Assembly: GCF_004028095.1 (NCBI RefSeq)
Contig: NZ_SBHM01000007.1
Span: 992,001 to 1,056,000 of the forward strand
Source: Paenarthrobacter ureafaciens
GTDB taxonomy: Bacteria; Actinomycetota; Actinomycetes; Actinomycetales; Micrococcaceae
DNA: 64,000 bases
Direction: 5' to 3'
The notes under the pieces were generated by a model, which saw nothing but the letters and a program-made list of their open reading frames with translations, did no database searches and was not told where the DNA came from. The position numbers and the translations under genes are program-made. This document shows, piece by piece, positions 8,405-16,868 of this stretch; positions within the stretch are counted from its first letter, which is position 1, and each line of letters starts with the position of its first letter.

Positions 8405-9874
8405 CTACTTCCCTTCCTTGCCCTTACCGGAATTGGTCTTGTTCTTGCCGCCGCTCTTGACCTCGGCGATGACCTGACCGTCCATGGTGGACTCGGGGGC
8501 CTTCTTGACCTCCGGGGCCTGCGCCGGGGCTGGTTCTTGCGGTACGTTCGCCGGCGCGGGCTGGACCTGCCCGGTGACAACCTGGGCCTCCTCAGCAACC
8601 GGGACCACAACAGCTGCCGGAACAGTGTTGTCCGGGGTGGTGTTGGCCGCTTCCACGGGCACGCTGGTTTGGCGTTCATTCGATGAAGTTCCCGGATCGG
8701 CGGGCCCCGAAGGATCAGCCGAGGTACCGGCAATGGAGCCGCCCTGCAGGAACAGGACCACGGCCAGAGGAATGGCCGCAACACCGGCCGCAACGCCACC
8801 AAGGAGCTTCCTTCCGGGCTTGCTGGTGGGCCTCAGGTTTTCCTGCCCACGTCGCGCCGCGGACACTCGCGCCGCGCGGCGTGCCGAAGGAACGCGCGGG
8901 GCGGAAGGAACGTGCGGGGTCCGCGCGGCTACCGGCGCACTGGATGCAACCGGCGCAGTCGTCGGAGCGACGGGCGGCAGGACAGCGGTCGCTGCCATGG
9001 CGGACAACCGTCGCGGGCTGGTTAGGGCCTGCTCGACGGCGTCTGCCGAGGGCCGCCGCTCCGGGTCCATGTCCGTCATGGCCTCAAGGAGGCTGATAAC
9101 GGGAGCGGGCAAGTCCTCGGGGACCTGGGGCCTGCGATGCAGCCGGGCCGCCGCGGTTTCCACCGGAGTGCCCGGATATTCGGCTTTACCCGTCAGGCAT
9201 TCCAGCAGCACCAGGCCCAGAGAGTAGATGTCGCTGGCCGGGGTCAGGTGCAGGCCTTGGGCCTGCTCGGGGCTGAGGTACTGCGCGGTGCCCACCGTGA
9301 AGCCGGTGGCGGTGAGCCGGTTGTCCGACATGACCAGGGCGACGCCGAAGTCCGCCAATTTCACCGACTTCGCGTCGCCTGATTCGTCCGAGACCAGGAT
9401 GTTCGCAGGTTTGATGTCGCGGTGGATCACTCCGTGCTCATGCACCTGTGCCAGGGCGCCGGCCAAGCGCGCACCAATGGCCGCCGTGTCTTCAACGCTG
9501 AGCGGAGCGTCGCTGAGCACTGCCCTCAGGTCGCGGCCTTCGGCGAGCTCCATGACGAGGTAGGCCCGTTCTTCATCATTGCGGGTGTCAACGCCGGCGT
9601 CGTAAGCCTGAACCAGTCCCGGGTGATCGAATGCGGCCAGGAGCCGCATCTCCGTCTGCTGACGGAGCTTGAACGACTCGTCGCCGGAGCCCGGGAGGAA
9701 CAGCTTAAGGGCAACTTCCCTGCCAAGCCGAAGATCCTTGGCCCGGTACACCGTGGACATGGCTCCCCTGCCGAGCACGGATCCCAACTCGTAACGGTCA
9801 TCAACGATGCCACCACTTGATTCGGCCGATTCGGTGCCGCGGGTATCCACGGTCTCGTCTCTCTTGCCCACCAA
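8405..9874 (-). CDS. Membrane-anchored Ser/Thr protein kinase (PknA/B type)
   Basis: A 489-residue Hanks-type kinase. The glycine loop is GRGAMSTVY, the ATP lysine K57, the catalytic loop HRDIKPAN (D153) and the DFG aspartate D175; SPEQ replaces APE. A Pro/Ala/Arg-rich linker (about 290-355) leads to one membrane span (about 356-378) and an extracytoplasmic tail rich in Pro, Ala, Val and Glu. The tail has no PASTA repeats, so the external ligand cannot be guessed. The start is TTG 9874 or GTG 9871, both downstream of GAAGGG. Confidence 0.92.
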   Translation of the reverse strand: MVGKRDETVDTRGTESAESSGGIVDDRYELGSVLGRGAMSTVYRAKDLRLGREVALKLFLPGSGDESFKLRQQTEMRLLAAFDHPGLVQAYDAGVDTRNDEERAYLVMELAEGRDLRAVLSDAPLSVEDTAAIGARLAGALAQVHEHGVIHRDIKPANILVSDESGDAKSVKLADFGVALVMSDNRLTATGFTVGTAQYLSPEQAQGLHLTPASDIYSLGLVLLECLTGKAEYPGTPVETAAARLHRRPQVPEDLPAPVISLLEAMTDMDPERRPSADAVEQALTSPRRLSAMAATAVLPPVAPTTAPVASSAPVAARTPHVPSAPRVPSARRAARVSAARRGQENLRPTSKPGRKLLGGVAAGVAAIPLAVVLFLQGGSIAGTSADPSGPADPGTSSNERQTSVPVEAANTTPDNTVPAAVVVPVAEEAQVVTGQVQPAPANVPQEPAPAQAPEVKKAPESTMDGQVIAEVKSGGKNKTNSGKGKEGK

Positions 9875-10151
9875 TTGTCACGCCCTTCAGGCGTTCCCGT
9901 GCGCGATGGACCCTCAATGTCCATCACCTACCAGGTAACGCCGTCGATCAAACTTTCACGGTAGCCGCGCGGTCCGCTGTGTGGAGCGAATTCCTTGCGG
10001 CTCGAGCAACCCTGCATCTGAACAGCATCATCCGGTTCACCAGATTAGTCATCAGGATACTTACTACCTCGGCGAAGGGGCAACCCGGCACATGAATCCG
10101 TGTGGCGTACTGAACTGCGGAGCGCCGGGACTTCAGGGCAGAATGGGACGC

Positions 10152-10736
10152 ATGACCCTCACGACTTTCGCCCTCGTACGCCATGGCCAAACCGACTGGA
10201 ATGCCGAGCGCAGGCTTCAGGGCGCCACGGATATTCCGCTGAATGACGTGGGGCGACAGCAGGCCCGGGACGCCGTCAATGTGCTGTCCGCTTATGAGTG
10301 GGACACCATCGTCTCTTCGCCGCTGAGCCGCGCCGCCGAAACCGCGGACTTGATCGCAGAGGGGCTTGGACTGAACATTGCGCGCCGCGTACCGAAACTC
10401 ATCGAACGCAGCTTTGGCCCCGCAGAGGGGCTTCAGGCCGGGCCGGAACTCGAAGCATTGCGGATCCCGGGAGGATTCCGCGGGGGCGAAAGCGATGACG
10501 ATGCAGCAGCCCGCGGAATTGACGCACTGAACGATCTCGCCGAGGAATTCGCCGGGCAGCGCGTGTTGGTGGTCAGCCATGGGACATTGATCCGGCTGAC
10601 CCTCAGCCGTGCCATCGGCCGGAAGCTGGACAGTGTCCACAACGCTGTCTTGAACCTGGCCCACCACCACGCCGTGGACGGCTGGCAGCTGGACTACTAC
10701 AACGGCGAGCGCCTCGTCGAAGTGGTGGAAAGCTGA
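10152..10736 (+). CDS. Histidine phosphatase family protein (phosphoglycerate-mutase-like)
   Basis: About 194 residues with the catalytic phospho-histidine motif LVRHGQTDWN at the N-terminus, the second histidine in VVSHGTLIRL near the C-terminus, and a SSPLSRAAETA segment. This is the cofactor-dependent phosphatase branch (CobC/GpmB-like) rather than a certain mutase. In-frame ATG 10143 would add MGR. It is divergent from the kinase gene and monocistronic as far as can be seen; the substrate is unknown. Confidence 0.88.
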   Translation: MTLTTFALVRHGQTDWNAERRLQGATDIPLNDVGRQQARDAVNVLSAYEWDTIVSSPLSRAAETADLIAEGLGLNIARRVPKLIERSFGPAEGLQAGPELEALRIPGGFRGGESDDDAAARGIDALNDLAEEFAGQRVLVVSHGTLIRLTLSRAIGRKLDSVHNAVLNLAHHHAVDGWQLDYYNGERLVEVVES

Positions 10737-10855
10737 TTTCCTCCGCGTTTAGACGAAATAGACCCCCAGGTTATTGACATAGGCCATGCAGGTTTTTATA
10801 TGCTCGTGCCAGTCGAGAAGTTGGCCGTCCAAAGTCCAGTGCGCTGGAGGTCTCC

Positions 10856-11137
10856 TTGGCACCCCTTCTGGCCGATTCCCGTGCAGATAAGCATGCCGCT
10901 TCCCACGGGAGCCAAACCCCGCCTCTTGATGAGGTGCGGCCCGGCAGCGCCATCCGGACACTCACGGCCATCGTGACGTTGGCCGCCGATGGATGGTTCG
11001 AACTCAGCGTCCTTCAGATACCCGGACTGGTGGTGCACGCGAGCAGGCTCGACCGGGCACCGGAGGCCGTCCGCAAGGCTGCATGCCAATCAACCGGCAG
11101 GGCAGCCTGGGAGTTCGACGTCCACGTCCAATGGTGA
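10856..11137 (+). CDS. Small HicB-like protein, 93 aa
   Basis: TTG start five bases after a strong GGAGG. The second half (DGWFELSVLQIPGLVVHA, then an alpha-helical EAVRKAA segment) follows the pattern of the HicB partial RNase-H-like fold, in which a D-G-x-F/Y strand and a P-G turn precede an EA helix. No HicA toxin gene is adjacent, so it is an orphan or does a different job. Homology is inferred from pattern only. Confidence 0.55.
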   Translation: MAPLLADSRADKHAASHGSQTPPLDEVRPGSAIRTLTAIVTLAADGWFELSVLQIPGLVVHASRLDRAPEAVRKAACQSTGRAAWEFDVHVQW

Positions 11138-11177
11138 TGGCCGCAGGAGCCAGCAACCTGGGTGGTCACTGTATTTA

Positions 11178-11711
11178 ATGGCAGGTATGCAGCTCTTCAC
11201 CGTAGGCCACGGCACCACACCCCAAGCCGACTTCGTCGAGCTTCTGCGGTGGGCGGGGGTGGAGTCGCTTGTTGATGTTCGGATCGGGCCGGGCAGCCGG
11301 AAGCATCCGCACTTTGGCAAGGATTCGATGGAGGCCTGGCTCCCGGAGGCAGGCATCGCGTACCGCTGGGAGAAGGAACTGGGCGGCTTCCGCAGACTCC
11401 TCCCGGACTCTCCGGACACCTCGCTCCGCAACGATTCCTTCCGCGCTTACGCCGGCTACATGCGGACGCCGGAATTCGAGGCAGCCCTGAAGCAACTCCT
11501 GGCAGAAGCCGACCGGCAGCGTACCGCCATCATGTGCAGCGAAACAGTGTGGTGGCGCTGCCACCGGCGCCTCATCTCAGATCACTGCACCCTGCTGCAC
11601 GGGGTTCACGTACGGCACCTCATGCCAGGGCCAAAGCTGGTGGATCACGCGGTCACGTCCGGCAGCCGGGTACTGGACGGACAGCTGAGGTACGACGCCC
11701 CCACTGGCTGA
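11178..11711 (+). CDS. DUF488 domain protein
   Basis: A 177-residue protein with DUF488 hallmarks: LFTVGHGTTPQADFVELL at the N-terminus, the LVDVRIGPGSRKHPHF strand-loop, and the C-terminal CSETVWWRCHRRLISDHC motif with paired Cys/His residues. The function of DUF488 is not established. The ATG at 11178 is used; ATG 11187 is an alternative. It lies about 40 bp after the small HicB-like gene and may be co-transcribed with it. Confidence 0.85.
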   Translation: MAGMQLFTVGHGTTPQADFVELLRWAGVESLVDVRIGPGSRKHPHFGKDSMEAWLPEAGIAYRWEKELGGFRRLLPDSPDTSLRNDSFRAYAGYMRTPEFEAALKQLLAEADRQRTAIMCSETVWWRCHRRLISDHCTLLHGVHVRHLMPGPKLVDHAVTSGSRVLDGQLRYDAPTG

Positions 11712-11720
11712 GAACGCGGG

Positions 11721-12005
11721 CTACTTGGCTGCGAGGCGGGTGCGCAGCTGTTCGGCGAAATCCTCGTATGCGGCGGCGATCTCTTCCAAGTCGACCGTGA
11801 GGGGGAAGTCAATGACTGGTTGCCGCTCGGCCAGCAGTTCGGCGGTCTCCTCAACTACGGCCTGCTGCTCGAAATCGCCCAGGCCCACCTCGGTGAGGAA
11901 GTCCGGATTTACCCGGACCACCGATTCGCCGGTCTGCCCCTCCGAGGCCCAGCGCACCAAGTACTCGTCCTCATTCACGCGTTCGAATTCGAATGTCTTC
12001 TCCAT
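11721..12005 (-). CDS. Small acidic hypothetical protein, 94 aa
   Basis: Starts MEKTFEFERV and is rich in Glu and Asp throughout, with a C-terminal helical stretch (EEIAAAYEDFAEQLRTRL). No known motif is recognised. It converges on the DUF488 gene with only a few bases between them. The ribosome site is weak, but codon usage is typical of the neighbourhood. Confidence 0.65.
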   Translation of the reverse strand: MEKTFEFERVNEDEYLVRWASEGQTGESVVRVNPDFLTEVGLGDFEQQAVVEETAELLAERQPVIDFPLTVDLEEIAAAYEDFAEQLRTRLAAK

Positions 12006-12025
12006 AAAGAGCAGCCTAACGGTCA

Positions 12026-12062
12026 CAGCGCACGACGGCGGGGCTGCCGCCGTCGTGCGCTG
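12026..12062 (-). terminator. 16-bp stem terminator after the DUF6458 gene
   Basis: A perfect 16-bp stem (CAGCGCACGACGGCGG with its complement) around a five-base loop lies just past the stop of the minus-strand DUF6458 gene and upstream of the next minus-strand gene. Confidence 0.7.
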
Positions 12063-12078
12063 TTGACCTTCGGCGAGG

Positions 12079-12309
12079 TCAGACTTCCGGGCGCCTCTCC
12101 ACAATGGTCTCCGGGGCCGTGCGCCGTTCCACCACCGTGTGGCGTGTCCGGTTGGACATGATGATGGAAATGATGAGGCCCAGCACGCCTACCACCATCA
12201 GGATGTAGCCGATCAGCACCTGGTCCATGAAGGGAATCAGCCCCGGTGCCAGGGCGAAGGCCAGGATGGCTCCTATGGCGATCAATGCAATGGAAGAACC
12301 TATTCTCAT
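12079..12309 (-). CDS. DUF6458-type small membrane protein, 76 aa
   Basis: Two hydrophobic spans (SIALIAIGAILAFALA and VLIGYILMVVGVLGLIISII) separated by a short GLIPFMDQ turn, then a basic tail RTRHTVVERR. This is the layout of the small actinobacterial DUF6458 family; its function is unknown. The ATG at 12309 follows a clear AAGGAG; longer in-frame starts lack this site. Confidence 0.8.
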   Translation of the reverse strand: MRIGSSIALIAIGAILAFALAPGLIPFMDQVLIGYILMVVGVLGLIISIIMSNRTRHTVVERRTAPETIVERRPEV

Positions 12310-12534
12310 GACGTGCTCCTTCCGCGTCCGGTCGGGCACAGGGGGTAATCCCGACCGTTGGATATAGTCAGAGTACTGATCAATTCCGCTGACGGCTAGG
12401 GTTTTGTGTCCTTCTTTGTCCCACGCAGAAACGCCGTGCCGGACCAGGCGAACGGTCCGCCGCACTCGCCCTGTTCCCGGCAAGCGGGTACGGTCAGGCT
12501 AAGTCCTGTCCCCGGGAAAGCAAGGAGCCGCCCT

Positions 12535-14403
12535 ATGCCGAAGATCGAGGATTACGCACTGATCGGAGACCTCCATACGGCCGCCTTGGTGGGCCGCAAC
12601 GGCTCCATCGATTGGATGTGCCTGCCCCGGTTCGACTCGCCGGCCTGCTTCGCCGCTCTGCTGGCGGATAGTGACGCCGGCCGGTGGCTCCTGGCCCCCG
12701 CCAACCCGGCCCCAGGCAGTGACGGCAACTGCACGCGCCGCCGGTACCGCGAAGACACGCTGATCCTGGAAACGGAATGGGATGTGGACGGCGGCAGCGT
12801 CCGGGTCACGGACTTCATGCCGGTGCGCGACGACGCCGTGGACCTGGTCCGGATTGTCGAGGGCCTCAGCGGCGAAGTGGCCATGACCATGGAACTCGTG
12901 CTCCGCTTCGACTACGGACGCGTGGTGCCGTGGGTGCGGAGGCATGGCCAGGGAATCAGCGCCGTAGCGGGTCCGGATTCGGCCTACCTCACCACGCATG
13001 CCCCGCTTCGAGGCCACGACAAGCGAACCGTCAGCGAGTTCACCGTCCGGGCCGGGGAACGGATTCCTTTTGTGCTGCGGTGGGCGCCAAGCCACGAACC
13101 CGAGCCCCGCCGGATCAATCCCTCCCGGGCCCTGGACACCACCTGTTCGTTCTGGCGCGACTGGATCGACCGGAGCGAGATCACGGGCAAATACAAGGAA
13201 CCAGTGGAGCGCTCGCTGATTACCTTGAAAGCACTCACTTATGCACCGACGGGCGGGATCGTGGCCGCTGCAACCACGTCCCTTCCCGAACAGCTGGGCG
13301 GCTCCCGGAACTGGGACTACCGCTACTGCTGGCTGCGCGACGCTTCCCTGACGTTGCAGTCACTGCTGGCCGCCGGGTACACGGAAGAAGCGGCAGCATG
13401 GCGGGACTGGCTGCTCCGCGCGGTGGCCGGGGACCCGGCCGACCTCCAGATTGTCTACGGGCTCGACGGCGCCAGGCGGCTTCCCGAATTCGACCTGCCT
13501 TGGCTGCCCGGTTACGAAGGTTCAGCCCCCGTTCGCATCGGCAATGCCGCGGCACCGCAGCTGCAGCTGGACGTCTGGGGCGAGGTCCTGGATGGCCTGG
13601 CCCTCACCAGGGCAGCCTCCCCGGCGGGATCGGGGGACAGCTCCTGGGATATCCAGATCGCTTTGATGGAATTCCTCGAAGGAGCCTGGGACCAGCCGGA
13701 TAACGGGTTATGGGAGATGCGGGGCCCGCGCCGCCACTTCACGCATTCGAAGGTCATGGCATGGGTGGCCGCCGACCGCATGGTCAAGGGCGTCAGGAAG
13801 TCCGGGCTGCCCGGACCCGCTGACCGCTGGGCTGCGCTCAGGTCCACCATCCACAAGGAAGTCATGACCGATGGCTTCAATCAGGAGCTGAACACGTTCG
13901 TGCAGTCTTACGGCAGCACGGAACTGGACGCGAGCCTGCTTCTCATTCCCCGCGTGGGGTTCCTGCCGCACAACCACCCCCGGGTTGCGGGCACTGTGAA
14001 GGCGATCCAGGAACGGCTCACCGAGGACGGCCTGGTGCTGCGCTACAGGACAGAATCCGGGCACGACGGCTTGGAGGGCCACGAAGGAGTATTCCTGGCG
14101 TGCTCGTTCTGGATGGTGGATGCCTTGCTGGGCATCGATCGGAAGGACGAGGCAACGCAGATGTTCGAACGGCTCCTGGATTTGCGGAACGACGTCGGAC
14201 TGCTGAGCGAAGAATGGGACCCGCGGAACCAGCGGCACTTGGGAAACACCCCGCAAGCGTTCAGCCACTTTCCACTCATCCACTCTGCGCTGCAACTACA
14301 CCATGGCCAGGCCCACGACAGCGACACTCCGTTCACGGAACGGAAGCACGGCAAGCAGGAGTCAATGCCCAAGAACCCCGAACCGTCCAAGGGAAAGAAA
14401 TAG
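12535..14403 (+). CDS. Glycoside hydrolase family 15 protein (glucoamylase/trehalase-like)
   Basis: A 622-residue cytoplasmic protein. An N-terminal beta-sandwich domain (IEDYALIGDLHTAALVGRNG, then SIDWMCLPRFDSPACF) precedes an (alpha/alpha)6 barrel with NWDYRYCWLRDASLTL, LPWLPGYEGSAPVRIGN and LEGHEGVFLACSFW. These are landmarks of the bacterial GH15-like group, which includes actinobacterial trehalases and glucan 1,4-alpha-glucosidases; the exact substrate cannot be read from sequence. The ATG at 12535 follows AAGGAG with a seven-base gap. The C-terminus is lysine-rich and unstructured. Confidence 0.9.
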   Translation: MPKIEDYALIGDLHTAALVGRNGSIDWMCLPRFDSPACFAALLADSDAGRWLLAPANPAPGSDGNCTRRRYREDTLILETEWDVDGGSVRVTDFMPVRDDAVDLVRIVEGLSGEVAMTMELVLRFDYGRVVPWVRRHGQGISAVAGPDSAYLTTHAPLRGHDKRTVSEFTVRAGERIPFVLRWAPSHEPEPRRINPSRALDTTCSFWRDWIDRSEITGKYKEPVERSLITLKALTYAPTGGIVAAATTSLPEQLGGSRNWDYRYCWLRDASLTLQSLLAAGYTEEAAAWRDWLLRAVAGDPADLQIVYGLDGARRLPEFDLPWLPGYEGSAPVRIGNAAAPQLQLDVWGEVLDGLALTRAASPAGSGDSSWDIQIALMEFLEGAWDQPDNGLWEMRGPRRHFTHSKVMAWVAADRMVKGVRKSGLPGPADRWAALRSTIHKEVMTDGFNQELNTFVQSYGSTELDASLLLIPRVGFLPHNHPRVAGTVKAIQERLTEDGLVLRYRTESGHDGLEGHEGVFLACSFWMVDALLGIDRKDEATQMFERLLDLRNDVGLLSEEWDPRNQRHLGNTPQAFSHFPLIHSALQLHHGQAHDSDTPFTERKHGKQESMPKNPEPSKGKK

Positions 14404-14424
14404 CTCCTCACTGATGGCGCAGCG

Positions 14425-14634
14425 TCAGCTCTCGGTCTTCTGCTCGTCAGGATCCGGGAGTTCGGCCTTGTGCCTGGCCTCCTCAAGGTGCTGATCCAGC
14501 TTCCGCTCCGCATCACGCCGGCGCTGGCCGACGGCCCGCATCTGCTGGGTGGTGGGCGAACCGACGTCGTCACCAGTACCGTAGCCGCGTTCCTCCGAAG
14601 GCGCGGCGGGGCGGGACTTCTCCTGGTCATCCAT
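14425..14634 (-). CDS. Small hydrophilic hypothetical protein, 69 aa
   Basis: A charged protein with no hydrophobic stretch. The N-terminus is Pro/Glu/Gly-rich and the C-terminal half is a predicted helix (RAVGQRRRDAERKLDQHLEE). No family is recognised. It converges on the GH15 gene with 21 bp between. Confidence 0.6.
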   Translation of the reverse strand: MDDQEKSRPAAPSEERGYGTGDDVGSPTTQQMRAVGQRRRDAERKLDQHLEEARHKAELPDPDEQKTES

Positions 14635-14684
14635 AGGGACATCGTCCCACTGTCAGCCCCGCAGCGACACCACGGGTACCGGGC

Positions 14685-15872
14685 CTAGCGGACTTCCGGC
14701 CACCCCGTGTAGGACTCGGCGAGGTATGCCTTTCCGTGTTCGGAGGAGACCACCGAGCGGAGTTCACCAAGCTGGCGGGCACGATCAAAGTCGTCGGCGC
14801 CAGGGACGGTGTGCAGCATCGAGGTCATCCAGTAGGAGAAGTGCTGGGCCTTCCAAACCCTGTCCAGCGCTCGGTCGCTGTAGGAATCCAGCAGGGCCGA
14901 AGAACCCTTCGAGTAGAAGGAATCGAGGCCTTCAAAGAGCACCTTGACGTCGTTGATGGCCAGGTTGAGGCCCTTGGCACCGGTCGGCGGAACGGTGTGC
15001 GCGGCATCGCCGGCCAGGAACAGGTTGCCGTAGCGCATGGGGGTGTGCACGAAGCTGCGGAAAGGCAGGACCATCTTGTCCAGGACAGGGCCTTCCTTGA
15101 GCTCAAAGCCGTTGCCGTTGACGCGCTTGCGGAATTCGGACCAGATGCGTTCGTCGTCCCAGTCGGCCACGTTTTCTTTGGGGTCGCACTGGAAGTACAT
15201 GCGCTGGACGGCTTCCGTGCGCTGCGAGATGAGCGCGAATCCGTGCTCCGAGTTGGCATAGATAAGCTCGTCCGAGCTGCGCGGGGCTTCGGCAAGAATT
15301 CCGAACCACGCAAAAGGGTACTCGTGGAAGAACCATTTGCGGTTGGCCTCCGGGATCTGGAAGCGGCAGTGGCTGCGCGAGCCGTCGGCACCCACCAGGA
15401 AGTCAGCCTGGATTTCGAACTCCTGGCCATCCGAATCGGTGAACCAGACTTTCGGTTTGCCCTCGAGGTCGGACACGGAGGTGTCCGTGACGCTGTACCG
15501 GACGTCGCCGCCGTCGGCCTCACGGCGGGCAGCGAGGTCCATGAAGACGTCGGTCTGCGGGTAGAGCCACACCGACTCCCCAACGAGCTCCTTGAAGTTG
15601 ATCCGGTGGCTTTCGCCGTTGAGGCGCAGCTCAATGCCGTCGTGGCGGTCACCCTCGCGCAGCACCCGATCCGACACTCCGGAGTCAACCAACAGGTTGA
15701 CGGTTCCGTGCTCCAGGATTCCGGCGCGTACCGTTTCCTCGATGTCCTTGCGGCTGCGGATCTCCACCACTACCGATTCGATGCCCTGCTTCGCCAGCAG
15801 GTGGGAGAGCATGAGCCCTGCGGGTCCGGCGCCCATGATGGCGACTTGGGTGGTGATGGTGGTGCGTGCCAT
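14685..15872 (-). CDS. pobA: 4-hydroxybenzoate 3-monooxygenase
   Basis: A 395-residue class A flavoprotein hydroxylase converting 4-hydroxybenzoate to protocatechuate with NAD(P)H and O2. The N-terminal FAD dinucleotide fold reads GAGPAGLMLSHLLAKQGI, the middle motif is VGADGSRSHCRF, and the FAD-ribityl motif is GDAAHTVPPTGAKGLNLA. Length matches characterised PobA. It starts behind GAGGAAATC. It lies downstream of an IclR regulator on the same strand, with a palindromic operator in the gap, and an aromatic-acid transporter is divergent beyond the regulator. The protocatechuate ring-cleavage genes are not in the window. Confidence 0.94.
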   Translation of the reverse strand: MARTTITTQVAIMGAGPAGLMLSHLLAKQGIESVVVEIRSRKDIEETVRAGILEHGTVNLLVDSGVSDRVLREGDRHDGIELRLNGESHRINFKELVGESVWLYPQTDVFMDLAARREADGGDVRYSVTDTSVSDLEGKPKVWFTDSDGQEFEIQADFLVGADGSRSHCRFQIPEANRKWFFHEYPFAWFGILAEAPRSSDELIYANSEHGFALISQRTEAVQRMYFQCDPKENVADWDDERIWSEFRKRVNGNGFELKEGPVLDKMVLPFRSFVHTPMRYGNLFLAGDAAHTVPPTGAKGLNLAINDVKVLFEGLDSFYSKGSSALLDSYSDRALDRVWKAQHFSYWMTSMLHTVPGADDFDRARQLGELRSVVSSEHGKAYLAESYTGWPEVR

Positions 15873-15956
15873 GATTTCCTCGCTCCGTTGCGGTCCCGGC
15901 GGTCCCGGGTGAGTCTCACCTCAGTGTGGACCGGCGCGCGTGACAGGCGTTACACG

Positions 15957-15975
15957 GATTCCGTTGAACGGAATC
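15957..15975. promoter_or_regulatory. Palindromic operator upstream of pobA
   Basis: A perfect 19-bp palindrome, GATTCCGTT-G-AACGGAATC, about 85 bp upstream of the pobA start and just past the IclR stop. IclR-family sites often have this TTCC...GGAA symmetry. A related site lies upstream of the regulator at 16757. Confidence 0.65.
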
Positions 15976-15978
15976 TAG

Positions 15979-16749
15979 TTACTCGTCGAGACGCCGGCTG
16001 ATGCCCCGCGCCGCCGTCTGGAGCGCCGGTACCAGCGCTTGGAGGCGCACCTCCGCAAGGGGCACCACAACGCCCAAAGCAGCGACGGCCCGGCGCTTGC
16101 CGTTCATCACGGGGACCGCGATGCCCCACGTGTCCGGATCAACGACGCCCGCGAGTTGGGCATAACCTTGCCTGGCGCTTTCCGCCAGAAGGTGACGCAC
16201 GACGTCGGAAGTCACCTTTCCGGAGGGGTCCTCGAAGTGGCGGAGGTACTCCGCCTGCAGTTCGCGGGGCTGGTGGGCCATCAAAGCGAGGCCCGCCGAG
16301 GAAATATGGACCGGCATGCGGCCGGCGACCTGCGCCCTGTTCGTTACCGAGCCACGCCTGGACAGGCGCTCAACAAAGAGTGCCTCCCACCCTTCCAGCA
16401 CAGCCAGGTTCACGTTCTGGTTCAGGACCTGCTGAATGTCCTCCATGAAAGGCATCGCCGCCTGACGCAGCGCGAGGGTCGGCGAATTGCGGTTCACCAG
16501 CTCCCACAGCCTCAACCCCAAGCGGACTGTTCCGCCGGGGCCCAGGTCCAACAGGCCATGATCGGACAGTTGCCGGACCAGCCGGTGCGCCGTTGACAGA
16601 GGCAAGGAAGCCCGCTCCGCCACCTCCGCCAGCTGGAGCGTCGTGACTCCTTCAGGGAAGGCAGCGATGACCCGGACCACGCGGTCCACCACCGAATCGC
16701 CCGACGCCGAGTTGGCCATTTTCCTCCCAAGGTCAGCGGCATCCGCCAT
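15979..16749 (-). CDS. IclR-family regulator (PobR/PcaR-like)
   Basis: About 256 residues. A winged helix-turn-helix (TTLQLAEVAERASLPLSTAH, then RLVRQLSDHGLLD) is followed by the IclR effector domain (AVLEGWEALFVERL, HISSAGLALMA, VDPDTWGIAVPV). It sits between pobA and a divergent aromatic-acid transporter, so it probably senses 4-hydroxybenzoate or protocatechuate (inference). The ATG at 16749 has GGAAGG upstream, but that overlaps a putative operator; ATG 16719 behind GGGAGGAAA is an alternative start, ten codons shorter. Confidence 0.9.
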   Translation of the reverse strand: MADAADLGRKMANSASGDSVVDRVVRVIAAFPEGVTTLQLAEVAERASLPLSTAHRLVRQLSDHGLLDLGPGGTVRLGLRLWELVNRNSPTLALRQAAMPFMEDIQQVLNQNVNLAVLEGWEALFVERLSRRGSVTNRAQVAGRMPVHISSAGLALMAHQPRELQAEYLRHFEDPSGKVTSDVVRHLLAESARQGYAQLAGVVDPDTWGIAVPVMNGKRRAVAALGVVVPLAEVRLQALVPALQTAARGISRRLDE

Positions 16750-16756
16750 GGCTGCC

Positions 16757-16772
16757 TTCCATTCAATGGTAA
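16757..16772. promoter_or_regulatory. Second IclR-type operator in the divergent promoter
   Basis: TTCCATTCAATGGTAA is an imperfect palindrome with the same spacing as the pobA-side TTCCGTTGAACGGAA. It lies directly upstream of the regulator, in the 119-bp gap shared with the divergent transporter, as expected for autoregulation plus transporter control. Confidence 0.5.
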
Positions 16773-16868
16773 AACGTGCGTCACGTAACAGCTCCCGGTG
16801 ATACAAATCTCATAACCAACCGATCATTCTGACGGTCGGGATCCGACCCATCATGTACCGAGGACGCT

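Noticed and set aside
14736..16001. Long open frame opposite pobA
   Set aside because: Antisense shadow of a clear PobA gene; the composition follows third-position GC bias.
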